Of a stretch of DNA of 33,951 bases, positions 23,266 to 31,347 are shown one piece after another. The notes beneath the pieces were generated by a model that saw only the letters and a program-made list of their open reading frames with translations, was not told the DNA's origin and did no database searches. The translations under genes were made by a program, and so were the position numbers. Source of the stretch: JAUYIV01 sp040882645 (GTDB taxonomy: Bacteria; Actinomycetota; Acidimicrobiia; Spongiisociales; UBA11373); contig JBBEAX010000031.1 in the NCBI GenBank assembly GCA_040882645.1, forward strand, positions 1-33,951, given 5' to 3'. Numbering within the stretch: the stretch's first letter is position 1; each line of letters begins with the position of its first letter.

Positions 23266-23829
23266 GTGCCTTCGAGCCCGGCGGATCAGGATTTTCATGC
23301 CGTCACGAGGCTGGCAGCGAACAACGGCGCATGGTCGATCTCGAGCATTGACACGCTCCAAACTCAAGCGCTGTTGAGGCTTGCGGCGGCCGGCGACCAT
23401 CTGAAGGGCGTCGGCACACTGATTGCAGCGGCAGACGAGGGCATCTACTCGCCATGGTCGGTAGCGAGGTCCGCGATTGAGGCGGCCGGTATCGCCATTT
23501 GGCTACTGGAGCCTCGACTCAAAATAGAGGAGCGGCTTGAGAGATCCTTGACGGACCGTCTGCGCGACCATCCCAACCACACGAAAACCACACGGAATCC
23601 CGGGATACCCCGGGATTTCGGGGGATACCGTCGGTGTCCGAAATCGCTGACGAACCCTCGCGATCACCGGAAACCCCAGGATGTCCGCGCACCGCCTGAA
23701 CGGTTTCCTAAACCGTGTGTCGAAGGTTCGATTCCTTCCGGGGGCACGACTGGATTCGCTTATGCGATAAGGGAATCACCCGTCTGCCCGGTCCGCCATC
23801 AGGAGCGTCAGGGCCGCGGTCATCGCTAG
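23266..23829 (+). pseudogene. Truncated gene fused in frame to the attachment site
   Basis: Residues 1 to about 95 look like a real soluble helical protein (LQTQALLRLAAAGDHLKGVGTLI...SPWSVARSAIEAAGIAIWLLEPRL), of a kind I cannot name with certainty. From about 23560 the frame runs through low-quality Arg/Pro-rich sequence and then across the right tRNA fragment at 23699-23747, ending at 23829. The tail is therefore chance sequence and the gene is probably cut at the element edge. Start is GTG 23266 or TTG 23239. Its end overlaps the convergent small gene by four bases. Confidence 0.5.
23699..23747 (+). repeat. Right attachment site (tRNA-Arg 3' fragment)
   Basis: A 49-base copy of the tRNA-Arg 3' half with one mismatch; the acceptor end reads GGGGGCAC rather than GAGGGCAC. 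There is no D arm or 5' acceptor strand upstream, so it is not a tRNA gene. The bases just beyond still resemble those after the real tRNA. Confidence 0.8.
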
Positions 23830-24173
23830 CCAATCACCCGGAGTTGCTTACTGAGAGACGGACCGAGCAATGCGCGCAGCTTCGATGCGTTCTCATCCGG
23901 GCGGGGCAGGTTCTCAAGGAACGACACCGCGATTGGTTCCTGTTCATGATCGTCCCCGTGGCTGTAGCTCGACTCGATGAAGTCAAGGACCTCCCGCAAT
24001 AGGCCTGACTCGCCGTGCGTCTCGAACTCGCTCACAACCCAACGCGTCAAGTCGCCCATTAGCACGTGGGGCAGCAAGGCGTCGTAGTCGTCCAGGTGCT
24101 CCTGGAGAATCGGCAGAAACACCCGGAACCGATGAACGAGTGCACCTACAAAGGCGACCTCGGCGGCCCTCAT
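23826..24173 (-). CDS. Small hypothetical protein (DUF7674-like)
   Basis: A 115-residue acidic, helical protein. The block LLPHVLMGDLTRWVVSEFE and the following REVLDFIESSYSHGD resemble a family of small actinobacterial proteins that I believe is DUF7674; role unknown. The ATG overlaps the TGA of the lipoprotein gene upstream by four bases (24170-24173), so the two are translated together. It lies just outside the right attachment site. Confidence 0.6.
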   Translation of the reverse strand: MRAAEVAFVGALVHRFRVFLPILQEHLDDYDALLPHVLMGDLTRWVVSEFETHGESGLLREVLDFIESSYSHGDDHEQEPIAVSFLENLPRPDENASKLRALLGPSLSKQLRVIG

Positions 24174-24643
24174 GGCTGCCCCCGCATGGCTCGCTGGAGG
24201 TCGTCCAGGAGAGATTGGGCCACAAGCCGGTCGTGGAAGCTGAGATCCTGCTTGAGGACATTTCGCATGGCGTTGTTATCACTCATTGGGCACGACACGA
24301 TCACATGCACCGACTTACCGGACGTCACCGTAACCGTCTGGTCGTCACACCCGAGATTGTTTGCGAACGTGGCGTCCACTCGATACGTGCCGGCTGGCAG
24401 CTGGATCTCGAAGAGGCCATCGACGGTCACATCGGCGACACGGGATTCCCCCGACCACACGGTGACTGGCCCCGTTGTCAGGACGTCAAGGCCCGGGTAT
24501 CGCCCTCCCTGAGCGCGCAATTCTCCGACGATCGTCCCTGACTGGCTGCTGCACGACGCCACCAGAAGAAGGATCGCCGCGAATGGGCTCGCCGTTGCAG
24601 GTCTCACTGGAACCAAATGTACGCGGACTCGGCGGTGGGGCAT
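24170..24643 (-). CDS. Lipoprotein with beta-rich carboxypeptidase-regulatory-like domain
   Basis: A 157-residue exported protein with lipobox LVASC (Cys31). The next about 90 residues (GTIVGELRAQGG..., FEIQLPAGTYRVDATF) look like a small prealbumin/CarboxypepD-regulatory-like beta sandwich, followed by a polar helical tail. Function unknown. ATG 24643 has no SD; GTG codons a few residues later are possible starts. Coupled to the small gene downstream. Confidence 0.6.
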   Translation of the reverse strand: MPHRRVRVHLVPVRPATASPFAAILLLVASCSSQSGTIVGELRAQGGRYPGLDVLTTGPVTVWSGESRVADVTVDGLFEIQLPAGTYRVDATFANNLGCDDQTVTVTSGKSVHVIVSCPMSDNNAMRNVLKQDLSFHDRLVAQSLLDDLQRAMRGQP

Positions 24644-24710
24644 ATGTTGCCATCACCCTTGGTGCCGACCCCTCGGAAACGTGTCACACCCTCATGGCAT
24701 CTTGTAGGGC

Positions 24711-25859
24711 ATGGAATGGCATTACCTCGCTGAAGCCGTCGGGTTTGCTCGCAAGGCCAACCAGGCTTTGTCGCCCGAGCGCTGCTCGGATGCCGAGGCC
24801 CGCGAGATGCTCGGCCACTACGCCGAGTTGGAGAAGCTCGCCGCCTTCGGGAAGACCGCGCTGGCGGCGCGGCTCGGTGACCCCGGTCGGTTGGCCCGGG
24901 CTTCGGGCACGTCGATGGGCAAGGCACGGGAGGCGATGAAGACCGCCCAGGCCGCTGAGAACACGCCCGCGTTGGGCGCGGCGTTGCGTTCTGGTGCGGT
25001 GTCGCTCGATCAGGCGACGGAGATCGCCCGGGCCGAGTCCGCCGCCCCCGGCTCTACCGGACCGCTCCTCGAGAAAGTACTCGGCGGGGCGCCGTTCCAC
25101 GTGCTGCGCGAGGACGCCCGGCGGATCTGCCTCGACGCTCAGACCTCTCAGGGGTTGGCGCAGCGTCAACGCGAGTCACGGTTCCTTCGTCACGGGATCA
25201 CCGAGGGCGGGATGTTCAAGCTCGAAGCCGAACTCGAACCACACGTCGGCGCCCCCCTGGTCAACCGCCTTCAGGCCGAGGCGAAGCGGCTCTCCCGGGC
25301 CGCCAGCGCTTCGGAACCGTTCGAGCGCTATCTCGCCGACGCCCTCCCCACACTCCTCGAGGGTGGCGGAACCGGTCGGGGTCAGACCGAACTGGTGGTC
25401 CTGGTCTCCCAGGGAGTGGCCGAGCGCGGCTGGCACGACGTCCACCAAGACGAGTTCTGCAAGATTCCTGGCGTCGGGCCGATCGAACCTGGCATTGCCC
25501 GCAAGATCGCCGACGACGCCTTCCTCACCGGACTCTTCTACGACGGCGAGGACCTCCGCCAGATTCGGCGTTGGGGTCGGCACATCCCCGTCGCGGTCAA
25601 AGTCGCCCTCGGTCTCGGCAACCCGCCGGAATTCGACGGGATCAAATGCGTCGACTGCGGCAACCGGTTCTACATCGAACGCGACCACATCGAGCCCCGC
25701 GGCAGCGGCGGGGAAACCGCGCTCGACAACCTCGCCGACCGCTGCGAACCATGCCACGAAAAGAAGACGGCGCGCGACCGCGAGGCGGGAGCCGTCCGGT
25801 CGAAGCCGCCACCGCCGCGGCCCAAACGCTCAGGGGTCCTGGCCAACGCCCCACCCTGA
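24711..25859 (+). CDS. DUF222-type HNH endonuclease
   Basis: A 382-residue protein of the DUF222/13E12-repeat class common in actinobacteria. The N-terminal about 290 residues are helical, including LDQATEIARAES typical of DUF222. The HNH nuclease lies near residues 310-355: CVDCGNRFYIERDHIEPRGSGG..DNLADRCEPCHEKKTARD, with two CxxC zinc pairs, the D-H dyad, the central Asn and the last His. Members are often multicopy and linked to mobile DNA. A basic Pro-rich tail ends the protein. Start ATG 24711 has only TAGGGC ahead. From 25860 to 26011 I see no gene. Confidence 0.88.
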   Translation: MEWHYLAEAVGFARKANQALSPERCSDAEAREMLGHYAELEKLAAFGKTALAARLGDPGRLARASGTSMGKAREAMKTAQAAENTPALGAALRSGAVSLDQATEIARAESAAPGSTGPLLEKVLGGAPFHVLREDARRICLDAQTSQGLAQRQRESRFLRHGITEGGMFKLEAELEPHVGAPLVNRLQAEAKRLSRAASASEPFERYLADALPTLLEGGGTGRGQTELVVLVSQGVAERGWHDVHQDEFCKIPGVGPIEPGIARKIADDAFLTGLFYDGEDLRQIRRWGRHIPVAVKVALGLGNPPEFDGIKCVDCGNRFYIERDHIEPRGSGGETALDNLADRCEPCHEKKTARDREAGAVRSKPPPPRPKRSGVLANAPP

Positions 25860-26011
25860 ACCCGGCGGCGGCGAACGCCCTTCCAGGCTACGCATCGGCG
25901 AATAGGTCGAAGGATCGCGGGAGCAACCGCGGAGCGGACACCGAGTCGGACAACGCGCATGCCGATCATCCGCGCCCGAGGCCGAAGCCAATCACACCCC
26001 TGCTTGGTTAC

Positions 26012-27193
26012 CTAAGAGTTCTGGATCGTTCCCATCGCGGCCAGCGCCGCCAGGAATGGCTCGACCGTCGACTCGTCGGTGTGGAGGTGGGCCGACAGCC
26101 GCACCAGCAGCCGCTTGGTGGCGCGCACAGCCGAAACACCGACCACGACGCCGTGGTGGGAGAAGCGCGCGTGGAGCGCCCGCGCTGCCGCAAAGGGGTC
26201 GGGGACGGGCGGACCGATCGTGAACGCCGCCATCGACCCGACCATCGACTCTGGTCCGGACGGCTCCAGCCCGCTCACCGCCTGCACCTTGGCGCGCATC
26301 GAGTGCATCACCGCGCGGTTCCGATCCATGACCTCGGGCCATCCGCCCGGAAGCATCCCGGCAATCGCGCGAATGGCGAACGGCACGCTCAGGTAGGCCG
26401 TCGGGTCGGCCGTCCCGGTCCAGTCGAACCGGGCCCGGAAAGATGTCTGGCCCTCCCGAACGTGACCTGCGCCGTGGCTGACCACCAGCGGCCGGGCCCG
26501 CTCGCGCCAGGCCTGATTCATCCACAGGAACGCCGAGCCTTTGGGGGCACAAACCCACTTGTGCCAATTGCCGGTGTAAGCCGCGCATTCGATCGCATCG
26601 ATGTCGAGTGGGAGCATGCCCGGCGCGTGAGCCCCGTCCACGATCGTCTCCACCCCCCGCGCGGCCAGGGCCGCCACGATCTCGGCCACCGGCAGGATCA
26701 AGGCGGTGGCGCTGGTGACATGGTCGATCAACGCCAAACGGGTCGACGGTGTCACCGCCGCCAGGATCGACTCCACGACCTCCCGGGGTCCTTCGACGGG
26801 GACCGGCAGGTGGGCAGTGCGAACGGTGGCGCCTCGATCGGCGGCGATCTCTTCGGCCGCCAGGGTGGCCGCCTCGTATCCGTGGTCGGTCACCAGGATC
26901 TCGTCGCCGGGCTCGAGCACGGCATTGCGCAGCAAGGTGTTGACCCCGTGGGTGGCGTTCGGCACGAAGGCGTAGCCGGCGCTATCCGCGCCGACAAAGG
27001 CCGCTGATTCCTCGATCGCCTCAGCAAGCAGCCCGTCGTACTCGCTGGTGAAGAACCGCACAGGCTCGTGCTCCAACCGCCGCCGCAATTCGCTCTGGTG
27101 ATCGAGGACCAATTGGGGGCAGGCGCCGAACGAACCGTGGTTGAGGAAGGTGACCGCCGGATCGAGCGCCCACAGGTCGCGAAGGGTCGTCAT
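26012..27193 (-). CDS. Class V aminotransferase (isopenicillin-N-epimerase-like)
   Basis: A 393-residue PLP enzyme of fold type I. Lys212 in GNWHKW should form the Schiff base, Asp186 in VDGAHAPG binds the pyridine nitrogen, and PNATHGVN at 78-85 contacts the phosphate. The opening FLNHGSFGACP and the FGNT-like substrate loop are typical of the isopenicillin N epimerase / cysteine-desulfurase-like branch. The true substrate (racemisation, desulfuration or transamination) is not deducible. ATG 27193 is chosen over one nine codons upstream from family alignment; no SD. It follows a hairpin region. Confidence 0.85.
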   Translation of the reverse strand: MTTLRDLWALDPAVTFLNHGSFGACPQLVLDHQSELRRRLEHEPVRFFTSEYDGLLAEAIEESAAFVGADSAGYAFVPNATHGVNTLLRNAVLEPGDEILVTDHGYEAATLAAEEIAADRGATVRTAHLPVPVEGPREVVESILAAVTPSTRLALIDHVTSATALILPVAEIVAALAARGVETIVDGAHAPGMLPLDIDAIECAAYTGNWHKWVCAPKGSAFLWMNQAWRERARPLVVSHGAGHVREGQTSFRARFDWTGTADPTAYLSVPFAIRAIAGMLPGGWPEVMDRNRAVMHSMRAKVQAVSGLEPSGPESMVGSMAAFTIGPPVPDPFAAARALHARFSHHGVVVGVSAVRATKRLLVRLSAHLHTDESTVEPFLAALAAMGTIQNS

Positions 27194-27212
27194 GCAGAGA
27201 TGCTCGCGCAGA

Positions 27213-27360
27213 AGAGTCAAGAATCAAGAATCAAGAGGCAAGAGCCAACGGCCGACAGCCGACAGCCGACAGCCGACAGCTCCACAGCCGACGGCCAACA
27301 GCCAAGAATCAAGAATCAAGACTCTTGGCTCTTGGCTCTTGGCTCTTGACTCTTGACTCT
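27213..27360. repeat. Long word-repeat hairpin (CAAGAGC/CAAGAAT words)
   Basis: Arms 27213-27246 and 27327-27360 are complementary over 30 of 34 positions and are built of 7-base words (TCAAGAA, GCAAGAG; CTTGGCT, CTTGACT). Between them lies GCCGACA repeated four times (27251-27278) and a further TCAAGAA copy. The AT-rich words contrast with the GC-rich surroundings. It separates two minus-strand genes and can fold as a long hairpin on either strand. Confidence 0.85.
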
Positions 27361-27364
27361 CGCT

Positions 27365-28618
27365 TCACTTCCGCCAGGGAGATTCGTTCCATCGGCGGGT
27401 CGCGGCGTCGACACGGATTCCGTGCACGAGCGCGACACCCCCTATCAGCGCGCCGAATAGCAGCACCCAGGGGAGCGAATCGGATCCACTGCCGGCGACT
27501 CCTTCGGGCGGAAGGCAGGCGGCTTGACCGGATGCCGGCTGGGTCCAGCCGGCGGGGCACGGTGTCTGACCGATGGCTCCGGTGCGGGGAATGAAATGCC
27601 CCGGGTCGGCGGGGATGCAGGCTTGCTGGCCGGGCTCGGGCTGGTAGGTGCCGGGACCGCACTCGGTCGCTCCGATGGCGGCGAAGCCGGAAACGAATGT
27701 GCCGGGAGCCGCCAGGAGGCATTCGACTCCTTCGTGATCCGGTTGGAAGGTCCCCGCGGTGCACCCCGTCTGCTCGGCTTGGCCTGCCAGCGGGACCGCA
27801 TACCCGGGGTCGGCGTCGATGCACCCTGACGCGCCGGTGGCGGGTTGGTACGAGCCGGGCGCGCAGGGCTGTTGGTCCAGCGACCCGGCCGCCGGCACAA
27901 AGTGGCCCGGGCCGGCGACGATGCAACTGTCGGAAAGTCGGTTCGGCTGATAGGTGCCCGGGGAGCAAGGGACCTCTGCGGTAGCCCCTGATTCGGCGGC
28001 GAAATGCCCGGCCGAGGTCTCCACGCACCGAATCGCCCCCGACTTGGGCTGGAAGGTCTTCGGCTCACACAGGGTGAATCGGGTCGCCCCCGCAGTGGGC
28101 ACGTGGCTGCCGGGAGGCGCCGCCTCGCATTCGGATGCCCCTGCGTCGGGCTGGTAGGTACCGGCGGCGCACAACCGTTGCGTCGAACCGCCCGGCTCCC
28201 CCACGAACCGCCCCGGGTCGGCAAGCAGGCAGTAGGTCTCGCCGCCCGAGGGTTGGTAGGTACCCGCCGGGCACGGCGACTGGGTCGACGATCCCTCCGC
28301 CGCCACGAAGTGGCCGGGGTCCGCCGAACTGCAGCCGGTGGCACCGGCCGCCTGCTGATACAGCCCCGGCGGGCAGGCGACCTGGTCGATCGCCCCCTTT
28401 TCGGCCACGAAGTGGCCGGGATCGGCGGGTATGCACTCGGCCATCGCTGCGTCGGGCTGGTAGGTGCCCTGCGGGCAGGGCACGCAGTCGGTGCCGTCAA
28501 ATCGCTCCCCGGCGACGCAGTCGGACTGCTCGGCGGCGAAGGCAGCCGGGGGGTCGACCGCGAGCCAACCGGTCACCGTCAGGATGATGATCGAGACCCC
28601 GGCGATGGTCCTGCGCAT
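27365..28618 (-). CDS. Surface protein of 34-residue ephrin-receptor-like repeats
   Basis: A 417-residue protein with signal peptide (ending AFA near residue 29), nine full plus one partial repeats of exactly 34 residues, and a C-terminal membrane helix with a basic tail. Each repeat starts CPxGTYQP, has a second Cys at position 15 and continues xADPGHFVxxxGxxxQ. This matches the GCC2/GCC3 (ephrin-receptor-like) module, best known from animal and protist surface proteins, where the two cysteines pair. An anchored, rod-like outside domain is inferred. ATG 28618 is preceded by a gap of 11 bp to the corA stop, so it is probably in the corA transcript. Confidence 0.85.
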   Translation of the reverse strand: MRRTIAGVSIIILTVTGWLAVDPPAAFAAEQSDCVAGERFDGTDCVPCPQGTYQPDAAMAECIPADPGHFVAEKGAIDQVACPPGLYQQAAGATGCSSADPGHFVAAEGSSTQSPCPAGTYQPSGGETYCLLADPGRFVGEPGGSTQRLCAAGTYQPDAGASECEAAPPGSHVPTAGATRFTLCEPKTFQPKSGAIRCVETSAGHFAAESGATAEVPCSPGTYQPNRLSDSCIVAGPGHFVPAAGSLDQQPCAPGSYQPATGASGCIDADPGYAVPLAGQAEQTGCTAGTFQPDHEGVECLLAAPGTFVSGFAAIGATECGPGTYQPEPGQQACIPADPGHFIPRTGAIGQTPCPAGWTQPASGQAACLPPEGVAGSGSDSLPWVLLFGALIGGVALVHGIRVDAATRRWNESPWRK

Positions 28619-28629
28619 GCGAGCCGTCC

Positions 28630-29793
28630 CTAGTCGTGCTTGTCGTCGAGGGGGCGGGAAGCCAATTGGAGGAGCATCACCGCCGGCTTGGTGGTCACCT
28701 TCACCAGGTCGACCAGGCCGCGTCCGACCACCCTCGGGACCCGATGGAACTTGGGACCACCGACAAACCCCCGGCGAGCGAAGTACAGCCACAGCCCCAC
28801 CGCCACGATCACCATCGCCCCGACCACGATGAAGTACCCCCACCGTGTCTGCAACTCGGGCATGTTGCGGAAGTTCATCCCGTAGATGCCTGCCACGAGA
28901 GAGAGCGGGAGGATGATGGCCGAGAAGACGGTCAGCACCTTCATCACCTCGTTGGCCCGCTCGGCAACCGTGCTGCGGTAGGTCTCGAGAACACTGCCGA
29001 GCAGCAACCGGGACCCCTCGAGCAGCTCGGCGAGCCGATTGAAGTCGTCGAACACATGGCCGAGGCGCCGCGCCCCCCGGGGAGAGATCCCGGGGAGGTC
29101 ACCCCGGGCGAGCACCCGATAAGCCTCCCGCTGGGCAACGACGGCCGAGCGCAGCGTCTGTACGTCGCGGCGGAGTGCGAGCACTTCCGCGGGGACCGAC
29201 GAGTTGGCCGCAAGGGCATGCTCCTCGAGTTCGTCGATCCGCTCCTCCAGGCCGTCGGCGATCGGTTGAAACCGGGACGACCCGGCCTCGGCGACCCTGG
29301 CGAAGAGAAGGTCCGGGGCGGACTCGGCCATCGCCCCGGCGGCGATGACGTGCTCCCGGCCCCAGACGAATCCCGGCAGGTCCTCCTGATGGAAGGTCAC
29401 CAGATAGTCGTCTGCCACGAAGACGTCGTACTCGGTGGTCCGCAGGCGATCGGACGCCTCCACCGACAGCCCGTGGCCGACGACGAAGGAGTACCCGGAG
29501 TGGTCCTCGACCTTGGGATGCTGGCTCCAGTCCAGTACGTCCTCTACGGCGAGCAGGTCGAGTCCGAAATCGCTCCCCACCTGGTGAACCTCGTCGGGAC
29601 TGAACCCGGTGACGTCGAGCCAGACCCAGCCGCCGGCGGATCGGATCTCTGCAAGTCGGCCCGGGTCCACCGCGACGGCCTCCGTCGCACCGGGAGCAAC
29701 GTGGAACAGGTGGCGCACGACCTCGATTATCGGTCCCAAGCCCTCGGGAAGGTGGTCTTTCCCCGGAAAGCGCAGACGGTCGACCCACCCCAT
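28630..29793 (-). CDS. corA: CorA-family Mg2+ transporter
   Basis: A 387-residue divalent cation channel subunit. It has the large N-terminal cytoplasmic funnel domain, the long stalk helix, membrane helix 1 (about 286-303) ending in the diagnostic G304-M-N (YGMNF), helix 2 (about 319-340) and, unusually, about 45 basic/hydrophobic residues after helix 2, where CorA normally ends within a few. The outside loop is RNMPELQ. Start ATG 29793 lies only 18 bp from the ATG of the divergent sugar dehydrogenase, with no SD on either side. Confidence 0.9.
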   Translation of the reverse strand: MGWVDRLRFPGKDHLPEGLGPIIEVVRHLFHVAPGATEAVAVDPGRLAEIRSAGGWVWLDVTGFSPDEVHQVGSDFGLDLLAVEDVLDWSQHPKVEDHSGYSFVVGHGLSVEASDRLRTTEYDVFVADDYLVTFHQEDLPGFVWGREHVIAAGAMAESAPDLLFARVAEAGSSRFQPIADGLEERIDELEEHALAANSSVPAEVLALRRDVQTLRSAVVAQREAYRVLARGDLPGISPRGARRLGHVFDDFNRLAELLEGSRLLLGSVLETYRSTVAERANEVMKVLTVFSAIILPLSLVAGIYGMNFRNMPELQTRWGYFIVVGAMVIVAVGLWLYFARRGFVGGPKFHRVPRVVGRGLVDLVKVTTKPAVMLLQLASRPLDDKHD

Positions 29794-29811
29794 CTGGCAT
29801 CATCCAGCCTC

Positions 29812-31209
29812 ATGACAGGCTCCGATCCGTGGGCGGACGCTGCCCAACCTCGCTCCGCCGCCGCGACGCCTCCCCGCAGCGGCCTGCTTTCGGGCCCAAA
29901 CCTGCTCTATGTGTTCGTGACCATCATCGCCCTCTCCTCTTTGACGGGGTTCCTGATCCTCCAGAATCCCTTCGGAGGCGACACGACGGCAGCGGCGCCG
30001 ACGACCAGTTCCTCGGTGGTGGGCGATACGACGACGACTGCCGGCCCCGCCGGCGAGACGAGCACCACGGGCGGCGGAGACACCACTTCGTCGACCGCGC
30101 CGCAGGAGCCGGTCGGTGTCCTCGACCACATTGGCCTCGAACTGCTGACCGATGGTCTGTCACAACCGGTGGGCGCATGGTCGTTCCCCGGCGACGACCG
30201 GGTGTTCGTGATCGAACGCGGCGGACGGGTGCGGATCGTCGACGAGACCGGTCTGCAGGCGACCCCGTTTCTCGATCTGACCGATCGAGTGAATTCGGGT
30301 GGCATCGAGAACGGCCTCCTCGGACTGGCGTTCCACCCCGACTACCCGACCAATGGCCGCCTGTTCGTCTACTACACCTATGCCGAGTCGGCCGACGATT
30401 CACCCGACTCGCGCATCGCCGAGTTCCGCGCGGCCAACGGGAACGCCTCTACGGTCGACAGCTCCACCGAGCGGGTGATCCTCGAGGTCGAACAAGAAGG
30501 GATCCGCCACCGCGCCGGGATGCTCCAGTTCGGCCCGGACGGGAACCTCTGGATCGCATTCGGCGATGGCGGCCTCGGCGACTACAGCGCCCAGGACCTC
30601 GAGAGCTATCAGGGCAGCATCCTTCGGATCGACGTGGATACGGGCGATCCCTACGCCATCCCGGCCGGCAACCCGTACGCCGCCGGCGGCGGACTGCCGG
30701 AGATCTGGACCTATGGCCTCCGCAACCCGTGGCGCTTCTTCATCGACGCCGCCGAGAACCTCATCTACATCGGCGATGTCGGCCAGGCGGGAGCCGAAGA
30801 GATCAACGTTGCGTCGCTCTCGGATGCGGGGCTGAACTGGGGCTGGCCCAACTTCGAAGGCGACGATTGCTATCTGCCCACCGACGGCTGCGACATGGGC
30901 GGCTGGGTCGCGCCCACCGCCTCCTATGGGCACGAGGACGGGGCATGCTCCGTCACCGGCGGGATCGTCTATCGGGGCGCGGCGATGCCCGAGGTGGTGG
31001 GCCACTACTTCTATGCCGACTGGTGCAGCGGCTTCATCCGGTCATTCCGATACGTCGATGGCGACGCCACCCAGGAGAAAGACTGGACCGCCGACATTGC
31101 CGCCCTCGGCACCCTCCAGATCTCATCCTTCGGCTGGGACGGCAACAACGAGATGCTGGTAGTCGATTCGAACGGCGCGCTGTATCGCGTTGTCAGAGGG
31201 AGTGGGTAG
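29812..31209 (+). CDS. PQQ-dependent sugar dehydrogenase-like protein, membrane anchored
   Basis: A 465-residue protein. A short cytoplasmic start, a membrane helix at about 31-52, a Thr/Ser/Gly-rich linker (60-100), then a six-bladed soluble glucose/sorbosone dehydrogenase propeller. Family marks are RVFVIERGGRVRIV, ENGLLGLAFHPDYPTNGRLFVYYT, RHRAGMLQFGPDGNLWIAFGDGG, and YGLRNPWRF. It would oxidise aldose sugars outside the cell if PQQ is available; no PQQ synthesis genes are nearby. The first His of the usual NHxxG is replaced by RHRAG, which keeps His. Start ATG 29812 is chosen because the open frame before it is antisense to corA. Confidence 0.88.
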   Translation: MTGSDPWADAAQPRSAAATPPRSGLLSGPNLLYVFVTIIALSSLTGFLILQNPFGGDTTAAAPTTSSSVVGDTTTTAGPAGETSTTGGGDTTSSTAPQEPVGVLDHIGLELLTDGLSQPVGAWSFPGDDRVFVIERGGRVRIVDETGLQATPFLDLTDRVNSGGIENGLLGLAFHPDYPTNGRLFVYYTYAESADDSPDSRIAEFRAANGNASTVDSSTERVILEVEQEGIRHRAGMLQFGPDGNLWIAFGDGGLGDYSAQDLESYQGSILRIDVDTGDPYAIPAGNPYAAGGGLPEIWTYGLRNPWRFFIDAAENLIYIGDVGQAGAEEINVASLSDAGLNWGWPNFEGDDCYLPTDGCDMGGWVAPTASYGHEDGACSVTGGIVYRGAAMPEVVGHYFYADWCSGFIRSFRYVDGDATQEKDWTADIAALGTLQISSFGWDGNNEMLVVDSNGALYRVVRGSG

Positions 31210-31239
31210 GTAGGTCGGCCGGCTGGAGGAACCGCGATT

Positions 31240-31325
31240 CGCAATACGCGATACGCGATACGACAGAACGGTCAACGCTTTCGAACGCGGTCGCCGTTCC
31301 TTCGAATCGCGTATCGCGTATTGCG
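31240..31325. repeat. Perfect 20-bp inverted repeat (ATACGCG words) between convergent genes
   Basis: Bases 31240-31259 and 31306-31325 are perfect complements, 20 bp, separated by 46 bases. The arms consist of the word ATACGCG/CGATACG repeated. It sits between the stops of two convergent genes (31209 and 31348), so it may terminate both transcripts. The loop contains a second smaller AACG/CGTT symmetry. Confidence 0.85.
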
Positions 31326-31347
31326 TATCGCCGTCAGAGTGCGGAGC

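Larger units (their letters stand above)
18820..23747. mobile_element. tRNA-Arg integrated element, about 4.9 kb
   Basis: The interval is bounded by a 49-base direct repeat of the tRNA-Arg 3' half (18820-18868 and 23699-23747). Next to the right copy, on the minus strand, are remains of an excisionase/integrase cassette, the classic layout of a tRNA-targeted integrative element. Cargo consists of an ECF sigma factor with membrane partner and three exported proteins. GC content is visibly lower and codon choice more relaxed than in neighbours. With the integrase catalytic domain lost it should be immobile by itself. Confidence 0.75.

Noticed and set aside
23699..23747. Second tRNA-Arg gene
   Set aside because: Only the 3' half is present; no D arm or 5' acceptor strand precedes it. 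It fits an attachment site.
28636..29811. Open frame extending the sugar dehydrogenase by 392 codons upstream
   Set aside because: The extension is antisense to corA; the dehydrogenase's own anchor and linker begin at 29812.
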